Of a stretch of DNA of 6,548 nt, positions 1 to 5,312 are shown one piece after another (within the stretch, counting starts at the first letter, position 1; each line of letters opens with the position of its first letter). The position numbers and the translations under genes are program-made. This stretch comes from Elusimicrobia bacterium CG06_land_8_20_14_3_00_38_11 (GTDB lineage Bacteria; Elusimicrobiota; UBA8919). The stretch covers positions 1 through 6,548 of the forward strand of contig PEVQ01000057.1 of the NCBI GenBank assembly GCA_002780205.1, in the 5' to 3' direction. The notes below the pieces were generated by a model. That model was not told the origin of the DNA, did no database searches, and saw only the letters and a program-made list of their open reading frames with translations.

Positions 1-1
1 C

Positions 2-1321
2 GTGCTTATAGCAAGTATTCTAAAATGGACATTTTTTGCCGTGATAGTAGGTTCGGCAGTCGGCGTATCCACGGGTGTTTTTTTATATCTTTTAGGACTT
101 ACCACAAACTTTGTAACAGGGTTTAATTATTATTATCTTTTGTTGCCACCGATGATTCTTTTAAGTGCTATAATAGTAAAAAAAATATCTCCTGATGCGG
201 AAGGGCACGGCACGGAAAAAGTTATAGAAGCAGTTCATAAAAAAAGCGGAGATATCCCGATAAAAGTTATTCCCGTAAAACTTTTTACATCTATTATAAC
301 AACCGCTTTCGGCGGTTCCGTCGGTAAAGAAGGTCCCTGCGCTCAAATCGGAGGGGGAATAGCATCATTTTTTGCCCAACTTCTTAAATTTCATCCGACG
401 GATAGAAAAAAACTTGTAATTTGCGGAATAAGCGCCGGTTTTGCGTCCGTATTCGGAACACCCATCGCCGGCGCACTTTTCGGTGTTGAGGTCTTATTCA
501 TCGGTCAGATTATGTATGAGGTGCTGTATCCTTCATTTATTGCAGGCGTTATCGGTTATCATACCTGCTCGCTTTTTGGAATAACATACTTTAAACATCC
601 GATTAATATCGTACCAAAATTTACCGAATTTTTTTTACTTAAAGTAATATTTTTTGCAATTCTTATCGGATTGGTTGCTTTTATGTTTATAGAAACGCTG
701 AAATTAATGCATTCAGTGTTTAGAAAAATTCCGTTTGTAAAAGGTGCAATTTTAGGAAGTTTGCTCGTTGTTTTCATTGCTTTGGTTACTTCCAAACAGT
801 ATTTGGGGCTGGGACTTGATACAATTGCAGGTGCAATAAACGGCGAAAAACTGCCGCCGTTTGCTTTTTTATGGAAAACAATTCTGACGGCAATAACGCT
901 TTCCTGCGGCGGCAGCGGAGGAATTGTTACTCCGATATTTTTTGCAGGTGCTGCGAGCGGAAATTTATTTGCAAGGATATTTGGTTTTGATATAGGAACA
1001 TTTTCTGCTATCGGAATGATTGCGCTTCTTGCCGCCTGCACAAATACTCCAATTGCTTCCTCTGTAATGGCGATTGAATTGTTTGGAGCAAAAATAGGTG
1101 TTTATGCTTCCGTGTGTTCAATCGTGGCGTTTACAATTGTCGGGTACAGGTCGGTTTATCCAAGTCAGATTTTAGGTATTTCAAAAAGTTCAAGTTTCAG
1201 GACAAGTATTAACAAAGAAATAAAAGATGTAGAATCTCCGCTACTTAAACCGAGAAAAAACACACTTGTCGGCGTTATATTTTGGGTTTTTTATAAAATA
1301 GTACATATTCTTAAAAAATGA
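2..1321 (+). CDS. ClC-family chloride channel/transporter (5' end at window edge)
   Basis: Integral membrane protein of the voltage-gated chloride channel family, moving Cl- (possibly with H+ exchange) across the inner membrane. Visible family motifs are GHGTEKVIEAVHK at residues 68-80 (position of the first selectivity-filter motif, here not GSGIP), GGSVGKEGP at 104-112 with gating Glu110, GTPIAGALFGVEV at 152-164, and GGSGGIVTP at 303-311. Tyr386 in SVYPSQILG is a candidate for the pore tyrosine. Many hydrophobic segments span residues 8-390. The C-terminus is a short charged tail and a last hydrophobic stretch (421-437), with no CBS domains. The residue matching the internal proton-glutamate of E. 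coli ClC is Val164. The first codon is a GTG at base 2. Helix B seems to begin almost at once, so at most a few N-terminal residues lie outside the window and the true start is undecided. It overlaps otsB by 4 nt. The family call is firm; channel versus exchanger is not. Confidence 0.93.
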   Translation: MLIASILKWTFFAVIVGSAVGVSTGVFLYLLGLTTNFVTGFNYYYLLLPPMILLSAIIVKKISPDAEGHGTEKVIEAVHKKSGDIPIKVIPVKLFTSIITTAFGGSVGKEGPCAQIGGGIASFFAQLLKFHPTDRKKLVICGISAGFASVFGTPIAGALFGVEVLFIGQIMYEVLYPSFIAGVIGYHTCSLFGITYFKHPINIVPKFTEFFLLKVIFFAILIGLVAFMFIETLKLMHSVFRKIPFVKGAILGSLLVVFIALVTSKQYLGLGLDTIAGAINGEKLPPFAFLWKTILTAITLSCGGSGGIVTPIFFAGAASGNLFARIFGFDIGTFSAIGMIALLAACTNTPIASSVMAIELFGAKIGVYASVCSIVAFTIVGYRSVYPSQILGISKSSSFRTSINKEIKDVESPLLKPRKNTLVGVIFWVFYKIVHILKK

Positions 1322-2169
1322 AATACTTTTTTACCGAATGGAAAAAAATCAGCGAAAAATTAGTTGGAAAAAAGAGGTTTTTTTTCTTTGATTACGACGG
1401 AACACTTACGCCGATCGTTAAAAAACCGGAACTTGCAAAATTGGATTCCAGAATAAAAGATATATTAAGAAAAATTTCCAAGGCAAATAAAGTTGCTATT
1501 ATTTCGGGCCGTCCGCTTAGTGAAATTAAAAATTTTATCGGAATTAAAAACATTATTTATTCGGGCAATCACGGTTTTGAGATAGAAATAAAAGGAAAGA
1601 AAATAATTCAGAACACGGACCATCGGACTAAAAATGAAATTCGCCGTATAAAAGATAAACTTGCAAAAGAGATAAAGAAAATTGACGGTGCTTTTTTAGA
1701 GGATAAAGGTTTAACTTTGAGCGTTCACTGGCGGTTAGTTAATAAAAAAAATTTGTTAAAATTATTTGCGATAATTCGTGCCGTTATTTGTAATAATTCG
1801 CGTGTCTCTCTAACAAAAGGCAAAAAGGTCTGGGAAATAAGACCGAATATAAACTGGCACAAAGGCAAAGCGGTAAGATTTGTAATGTCCAAAGTCCAAA
1901 GTCCGAAGTCCGAAGTCGTCCCTGTCTTTATCGGCGATGACGCAACTGACGAAGATGTATTCAAAGTGTTAGAAAATGGAATTACTGTAAGAATAGGAAA
2001 ATCAAAAAAATCAAAAGCAAAATATTATCTGAAAAATCAATCGGAAATAAACAGGTTTCTGAATTTACTTACTAAGGGGAGCATAAAATACTTTACATCC
2101 GTAAAGTACTTCGTCTGTCACCCTGAACTCGTTTCAGGGTCTATAGATGCTGAATCAAGTTCAGCATGA
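1318..2169 (+). CDS. otsB: Trehalose-6-phosphate phosphatase (HAD superfamily), C-terminus rewritten by a repeat
   Basis: Hydrolyses trehalose-6-phosphate to trehalose and phosphate in the cytoplasm. HAD motif I is DYDGTLTP at residues 25-32 (nucleophile Asp25, acid/base Asp27). Motif II lies in IISGRPLSEI (SGR 63-65), and the OtsB-typical GNHG is at 83-86. EIRPNINWHKGKAV at 173-186 carries the motif III lysine (Lys182 or Lys184). Motif IV is IGDDATDED at 205-213 with the Mg2+-binding aspartates. The 283-residue length exceeds the usual 230-265. The excess is a tail from about residue 252 encoded by an inverted-repeat element, ending in a CHPELVSGS-type peptide that is a repeat translation, not a domain. 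A second repeat insertion, GTCC(A/G)AA heptamers, encodes about 191-200 just before motif IV, where homologues have a variable loop. The ATG overlaps the clc stop (ATGA) and has no clear Shine-Dalgarno, so translational coupling is likely. Catalytic residues look intact. Confidence 0.93.
   Translation: MKYFFTEWKKISEKLVGKKRFFFFDYDGTLTPIVKKPELAKLDSRIKDILRKISKANKVAIISGRPLSEIKNFIGIKNIIYSGNHGFEIEIKGKKIIQNTDHRTKNEIRRIKDKLAKEIKKIDGAFLEDKGLTLSVHWRLVNKKNLLKLFAIIRAVICNNSRVSLTKGKKVWEIRPNINWHKGKAVRFVMSKVQSPKSEVVPVFIGDDATDEDVFKVLENGITVRIGKSKKSKAKYYLKNQSEINRFLNLLTKGSIKYFTSVKYFVCHPELVSGSIDAESSSA
1887..1917 (+). repeat. Tandem heptamer repeat GTCC(A/G)AA inside otsB
   Basis: Four consecutive 7-bp units are visible: GTCCAAA (1887-1893), GTCCAAA (1894-1900), GTCCGAA (1901-1907) and GTCCGAA (1908-1914). 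A partial GTC follows. They lie in frame inside otsB and encode roughly SKVQSPKSEV between the substrate-lysine motif and HAD motif IV. The period of 7 is not a multiple of 3, so the run reads through all codon phases and is unlikely to result from selection on the protein. Similar short tandem heptamers are scattered through several bacterial genomes (cyanobacterial STRR repeats are the best-known case). Kinship with those is inference. Confidence 0.85.
2089..2108 (+). repeat. Short perfect hairpin in the left arm of the composite element
   Basis: TACTTTAC (2089-2096) pairs perfectly with GTAAAGTA (2101-2108) across a 4-nt loop, ATCC. The same arm also pairs with 2183-2190, so the sequence can fold either as a local hairpin or as the base of the long palindrome. 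Confidence 0.7.
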
Positions 2170-2171
2170 CA
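2116..2171. repeat. Nested palindromic repeat (TGTCA...CCTGAA...TTCAGCATGACA type)
   Basis: The outer arms TGTCACCCTGAAC (2116-2128) and GTTCAGCATGACA (2159-2171) match as inverted repeats at 11 of 13 positions. Within them sit two perfect 8-bp stems, each with a 5-nt loop: ACCCTGAA/TTCAGGGT (2120-2127/2133-2140) and ATGCTGAA/TTCAGCAT (2147-2154/2160-2167). The otsB stop TGA (2167-2169) lies inside the right arm. Repeats of this type are dispersed in many genomes, and when translated they give the recurrent CHPELVSGS peptide seen at the end of misextended ORFs. That link is recalled knowledge and was not searched. Confidence 0.85.
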
Positions 2172-2218
2172 CCATCTTCCATGTAAAGTATATTCCGCTC
2201 TTGTTAGTAATCACTTAA

Positions 2219-2238
2219 TCGCAGGATAAATCCTGCGA
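2219..2238. repeat. REP-like GC-rich hairpin upstream of the DUF5752-like gene
   Basis: TCGCAGGA (2219-2226) and TCCTGCGA (2231-2238) form a perfect 8-bp stem with loop TAAA. It is markedly more G+C-rich than its surroundings. It ends 17 nt before the next ATG and has no following T-run, so a dispersed REP-type repeat or mRNA-stability hairpin is more likely than a terminator. Between 2170 and 2255 nothing besides repeats is visible. Confidence 0.75.
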
Positions 2239-2255
2239 CTACAATCACTGACTTT

Positions 2256-2912
2256 ATGCCTAATCCTTTTCATTTTTATACCCGCTTAAATCTTACGGAA
2301 CTGCTGGGCAGAAAAGCGAAAAACATTTCTGAACTGCTTGAAGGGATAAAAGCGGTTCCGGGTTCGTCAATTTACTATCATACGCATCGCTTTCTCCAGC
2401 AACACCATTTTTTATCACCAGAACCGCCAAACGATTTCGCCTATTGGGTCAGCAACATTTTACAAGAAGAAAAGATTGGAGAGCAACTCGCAGCAGTTGA
2501 TATAATACAATTCAAAAAAATTCACGATTTGCGAGAAAAATTTATTTCAATAATTGAAGGATACTTAAAGACGAAGCATGGCATTAGGGAAGCACCTGCC
2601 TCATCAGAATTTCATTTTATGAAATCTGTTACATTTGTTATCCCGACGCAATATGTTGCAAATAATTTAGCGGAGTTTTTAGATGCGGTAAAAAAGATTT
2701 CCATACATTCCATATATTTTCATATTTTTGAAGCCCGCCTGCGGCTTGAAAAAGGAAACAATGATTTTTCTAACTGGCTGGGGAACGAACTGAACGAGGC
2801 AGAACTCGCAAAAAAAATTTCCCGACTCGATCCATATACCCAAACACTTGAATCACTCAGACAGAAAATAATATATCTGGCGGAGAAACGACTGAATGCC
2901 CAAAATAAATGA
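2256..2912 (+). CDS. DUF5752-like protein with two tandem homologous halves
   Basis: Function unknown; resembles the DUF5752 family as I recall it, often found beside glycosyltransferase/trehalose genes. The 218 residues form two related halves. Repeat 1 (about 5-104) has FHF 5-7, SIYYHTHRFL 38-47 and NDFAYWVSNIL 59-69. Repeat 2 (about 119-213) has FHF 119-121, SIYFHIFEARLRL 152-164 and NDFSNWLGNEL 169-179. FHF-to-SIY spacing is 33 residues in both. Each half ends in an amphipathic helix-rich segment (DLREKFISIIEGYL; ESLRQKIIYLAEKRL). The repeated SIY(Y/F)H and ND-F-W positions could mark two equivalent ligand sites. No signal peptide or membrane segment is seen, so it should be cytoplasmic. 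The ATG has no recognisable Shine-Dalgarno; the only in-frame upstream stretch is REP sequence back to a stop at 2208. Its end overlaps treT by 17 nt, linking the two genes. The family name is moderately certain; the reading frame is certain. Confidence 0.8.
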   Translation: MPNPFHFYTRLNLTELLGRKAKNISELLEGIKAVPGSSIYYHTHRFLQQHHFLSPEPPNDFAYWVSNILQEEKIGEQLAAVDIIQFKKIHDLREKFISIIEGYLKTKHGIREAPASSEFHFMKSVTFVIPTQYVANNLAEFLDAVKKISIHSIYFHIFEARLRLEKGNNDFSNWLGNELNEAELAKKISRLDPYTQTLESLRQKIIYLAEKRLNAQNK

Positions 2913-4119
2913 TTATATTCCGATAGTCGGAGATGATACCATTGAGGAGCTTAAAATTCTCGGTGAAAAACTTAAAGGCAAGGTTGTTCAACATATCAAT
3001 TCTACTTCTGTCGGCGGAGGCGTTGCCGAAATATTAAACAGGATGGTTCCGCTGATGAGCGAATTGGGAGTGGATACGCGATGGGATTTACTCAAAGGCG
3101 GAGAGAAATTTTTTAATATAACTAAAAAGTTTCATAATGCTTTGCATGGTATTTCAATTGAAATAAGCGATGATGAATTTAATTTTTTTCTTCAAGTTGA
3201 AAATGAAAATGCAAAAGCGATAAATTTTTACGGCGATGTAATTTTTATTCACGACCCCCAGCCAATCGGTCTTATTACAAGGAAAAAAGATTTTGACAAA
3301 AAATGGATTTGGCGGTGTCATATTGATGTTTCGCAACCGCAAGAAAATGTCTGGCAGTTTCTTAAAAAATTTGTTGAAATGTATGATATCGCTGTCTTTT
3401 CCGTACCTGCTTTTGCGAAACAACTTTCAATAAGACAGGTGCTGATATCACCGTCAATTGACCCGTTAAGCGATAAAAACAAGGACCTGCCCGAAGAAGT
3501 TATTGATTCAGTTTTTGAAAAATATAAGATTGAAAGAAACAAACCGATTATAACTCAAATTTCCAGGTATGATTTTTTGAAAGACCCGGTTGGAGTAATA
3601 GATGCTTTTAAGATGGTGAGAAAATATGTCAATTGTCAGTTGATACTTGCCGGAAATACTGCAACCGACGACCCTGAACATGATAAGGTGTTCACTGCCG
3701 CAAAAGAAAGAGCCGCCGATGACCCGGATATACATCTTCTCATTATTGAACGGTCTCATAATGATATAGAGATAAATGCTCTTCAGAGGGGCTCCGACAT
3801 AATTCTGCAAAAATCATTAAGAGAGGGTTTTGGCCTCACCGTTTCGGAGGCACTGTGGAAGAAAAAACCGGTTATTGCAGGTGCCGTCGGCGGCATCCCA
3901 CTTCAGATTACTCATAAATACTCTGGAATTTTAACACATACCGTTGAAGGAACTGCCTACTGGCTAAAACAACTACTTAACTCGCCGGAATATGCAAAAC
4001 AACTCGGACTTAACGGTCACGAACATGTAAAAAATAATTTTCTTCTGACGAGACATCTACGCGAGTATTTTCTGATGTTTCTTTCCTTATACCACAATAC
4101 GGATATTGTTCGTCTCTAA
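2896..4119 (+). CDS. treT: TreT-like trehalose glycosyltransferring synthase (GT4)
   Basis: GT-B fold glycosyltransferase. TreT makes trehalose in one step from an NDP-glucose (usually ADP-glucose) and glucose, reversibly. The N-terminal acceptor domain has NSTSVGGGVAEIL at residues 35-47, DTRWDLLKGGEKFFNITKKF at 60-79, IFIHDPQP at 116-123 and WRCHID at 139-144. The C-terminal nucleotide-sugar domain has SPSIDPLSDKN 185-195, ISRYDFLKDPVGVIDAF 222-238, and the GT4 E-x7-E motif in REGFGLTVSEALW (Glu310, Glu318), followed by KPVIAGAVGGIPLQI 324-338. The length of 407 is normal for TreT. The start has a Shine-Dalgarno GGAG at 2882-2885, 10 nt upstream, inside the overlapping DUF5752-like gene. 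With otsB two genes upstream and no otsA visible, an alternative role is transfer to glucose-6-phosphate to make trehalose-6-phosphate. The sequence does not decide between glucose and glucose-6-phosphate as acceptor. Confidence 0.85.
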   Translation: MPKINDYIPIVGDDTIEELKILGEKLKGKVVQHINSTSVGGGVAEILNRMVPLMSELGVDTRWDLLKGGEKFFNITKKFHNALHGISIEISDDEFNFFLQVENENAKAINFYGDVIFIHDPQPIGLITRKKDFDKKWIWRCHIDVSQPQENVWQFLKKFVEMYDIAVFSVPAFAKQLSIRQVLISPSIDPLSDKNKDLPEEVIDSVFEKYKIERNKPIITQISRYDFLKDPVGVIDAFKMVRKYVNCQLILAGNTATDDPEHDKVFTAAKERAADDPDIHLLIIERSHNDIEINALQRGSDIILQKSLREGFGLTVSEALWKKKPVIAGAVGGIPLQITHKYSGILTHTVEGTAYWLKQLLNSPEYAKQLGLNGHEHVKNNFLLTRHLREYFLMFLSLYHNTDIVRL

Positions 4120-4126
4120 TTTTTTC

Positions 4127-4155
4127 TTGAAAAACCAACCTTTTTCTGATATAAT
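4127..4155 (+). promoter_or_regulatory. Sigma70-type promoter, TTGAAA-17-TATAAT
   Basis: The -35 box TTGAAA (4127-4132; 5 of 6 consensus) and the perfect -10 box TATAAT (4150-4155) are separated by exactly 17 nt, in the only real intergenic gap of the right half. Predicted transcription starts near 4161-4163, just 2-4 nt before the ATG at 4165, so the mRNA would be essentially leaderless. A short inverted repeat GAAAAA/TTTTTC (4129-4134/4141-4146) lies between the boxes; its significance is unknown. It would drive the downstream four-gene operon. Confidence 0.75.
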
Positions 4156-4164
4156 AAAATAACT

Positions 4165-4686
4165 ATGAAAATGATAAAAAACTTCAAAATTGCATTGAGG
4201 CAAGGGTATATTTTTCGGGATTTAAAAAAGAAAAAAATGGTCGTAGATAACGAGAATGAATTATCGGAAAAAATAAAAGAAATTCAGAACAATATAAAAC
4301 CTGCCACCGTCTACGAGACATTTAATCCTGCAGTATTTGGGGAAAAAATTGATTCCGGGAAATCCATCGCTGCAACGCTTTTTGCCGTTACACTCGGTAA
4401 AGAAGTTGAAACACTTTACAAAAATGAAATTCTTGATACCTCACTTAAGGACGGACTTGAAGCCGCAAAAAATTTTGTATTAAAACTTATACAGAAAGAA
4501 GCTGAAGAAGAACGCTGTGAACTTTTAGAACCGATAGCGGTTGAACCAGCAGTTGTCTTTGAAAACCAAAAAAATTTATCAAAAATGGATTTCTCCAAGA
4601 TAGGAATAAAATTTGAGTCAGGCATTTTATCTCCTGCAAATACAAAATTTTTCGCTGTCGGCTGGTTATTAAAGAAAAAGAAATGA
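4165..4686 (+). CDS. Small protein resembling the B12-dependent methionine synthase activation domain
   Basis: Probable relative of stand-alone MetH reactivation-domain proteins, which bind AdoMet and remethylate oxidised cob(II)alamin. The match is by pattern: ALRQGYIF at residues 10-17 resembles the LRYLGY-type opening, and IKPATVYETF at 44-53 the LLxPRAVYR segment. AATLFAVTLGKEVETL at 69-84 corresponds to the central TLGxEVE motif, and KIGIKFESGILSPANTKF at 145-162 to IGVRLTESxMMxPxKSVS with a one-residue gap. The AdoMet-binding RxSPGYGD stretch expected around 118-135 is not there; LLEPIAVEPAVVFENQ occupies the place. It may therefore have lost AdoMet binding or changed role. At 173 residues it is somewhat shorter than stand-alone relatives (about 200-230). 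No Shine-Dalgarno precedes either nearby ATG (4165, 4171), and the mRNA is probably leaderless. The stop overlaps the next gene by ATGA. Coding is certain; family moderately so; function uncertain. Confidence 0.6.
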   Translation: MKMIKNFKIALRQGYIFRDLKKKKMVVDNENELSEKIKEIQNNIKPATVYETFNPAVFGEKIDSGKSIAATLFAVTLGKEVETLYKNEILDTSLKDGLEAAKNFVLKLIQKEAEEERCELLEPIAVEPAVVFENQKNLSKMDFSKIGIKFESGILSPANTKFFAVGWLLKKKK

Positions 4687-5312
4687 ATTTTCTGGATAAA
4701 GTTCTGGTTTTGATTGGGTATCTTTATATTTGGTTGGTCGGTAGAACTTCAAAAGTTGTTGTTAAAAATTCAGCGGAATACGAGGAACTTTCGGAAGAAA
4801 AAAAGCCGGTAATTTATGCTTTTTGGCATGGCAGACAGATTCCGCTTGTTTGGACACACAGAAAAAAAAATATATATATACTTGTGAGTCAATCAAAAGA
4901 CGGTGGCTATATCGCCGGAATCGCGTATAAATTAGGTCTTCAAACAGTTAGAGGTTCAAGTTCAAGAGGCGGTGCAAAAGCCCTTGTGGGAATAATAAAA
5001 AAAGGCAGAGAAGGTTTTTCGCTCGCTTTTACTCCCGACGGTCCGCGTGGACCTTTAAGAAAAGTCCAGCCAGGCGTAATTCTTGCGGCACAAAAAACAG
5101 GACTGCCTATAATTCCTTTGGCAAGTTCTGCGAAAAGAAAATATATTATTCGGCACTGGGATGAATTTCATATTCCATATCCATTCAATAAAATTGCAGT
5201 TTGCCACGGTAGACCTGTTTATGTTTTTGAAAATGATGATGTGGAAAAAAAATGTTTTGAGTTAAAAAAAGCAATTGATGAGATAACTGTTTTGGCGGAT
5301 TCGCTAATATGA
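4683..5312 (+). CDS. DUF374 family lysophospholipid acyltransferase-like protein
   Basis: Member of the DUF374 group of LPLAT-like acyltransferases, found beside lipid A/Kdo genes in diderm bacteria and thought to transfer an acyl chain in lipid A or phospholipid synthesis at the inner membrane. The N-terminus has one hydrophobic segment (about 6-20), a likely membrane anchor. Conserved pieces are IYAFWHGRQIPL at 44-55 (WHG with putative catalytic His49), LVSQSKDGGYIAGIAYKLG at 67-85, VRGSSSRGGAKAL at 89-101, AFTPDGPRGP at 115-124 and GLPIIPLA at 140-147. The 209-residue length is typical. The ATG sits in the ATGA overlap with the preceding stop; upstream purine-rich AAAGAAAAAGAA gives only a weak ribosome site. 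The downstream heptosyltransferase also overlaps by 4 nt, supporting a joint LPS role. Substrate is inferred from context. Confidence 0.88.
   Translation: MNFLDKVLVLIGYLYIWLVGRTSKVVVKNSAEYEELSEEKKPVIYAFWHGRQIPLVWTHRKKNIYILVSQSKDGGYIAGIAYKLGLQTVRGSSSRGGAKALVGIIKKGREGFSLAFTPDGPRGPLRKVQPGVILAAQKTGLPIIPLASSAKRKYIIRHWDEFHIPYPFNKIAVCHGRPVYVFENDDVEKKCFELKKAIDEITVLADSLI

Larger units (their letters stand above)
2069..2210. mobile_element. MITE-like imperfect palindromic element spanning the otsB stop
   Basis: The outer arms, 2069-2098 and 2181-2210, are inverted repeats matching at 24 of 30 positions by eye. The inner 10 bp pair perfectly (TACTTTACAT / ATGTAAAGTA). Arm ends read TTACTAA and TTAGTAA, so a TA dinucleotide flanks each side (2070-2071 and 2208-2209), as expected for an IS630/mariner-type 2-bp target duplication. 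No transposase fits in 142 bp, so this would be a non-autonomous element. A second complete palindrome (2116-2171) is nested inside it. It supplies the final otsB codons and the stop. Alternatives are a cluster of independent REP-like hairpins or a transcription-attenuating structure. No T-tract follows, so it is not a classic terminator. Confidence 0.6.

Noticed and set aside
559..1041. 160-codon open frame on the - strand inside the clc gene
   Set aside because: It is antisense to strongly conserved ClC motifs, has low-complexity composition and no ribosome site; it is a shadow of the real gene.
2201..2230. Possible promoter TTGTTA-18-GATAAA before the DUF5752-like gene
   Set aside because: Each box matches only 4 of 6 consensus bases and both lie in repeat sequence; chance is as good an explanation in AT-rich DNA.
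4129..4146. GAAAAA/TTTTTC inverted repeat as a terminator for treT
   Set aside because: The stem is almost all A:T with a 6-nt loop and lies between the -35 and -10 boxes of a strong promoter; too weak for an intrinsic terminator.
4862..4879. A-run followed by ATATATATATA in the DUF374 gene as a repeat or slippage element
   Set aside because: It is short, in frame, encodes KKNIYI within the expected family length, and is typical of the AT-rich background.
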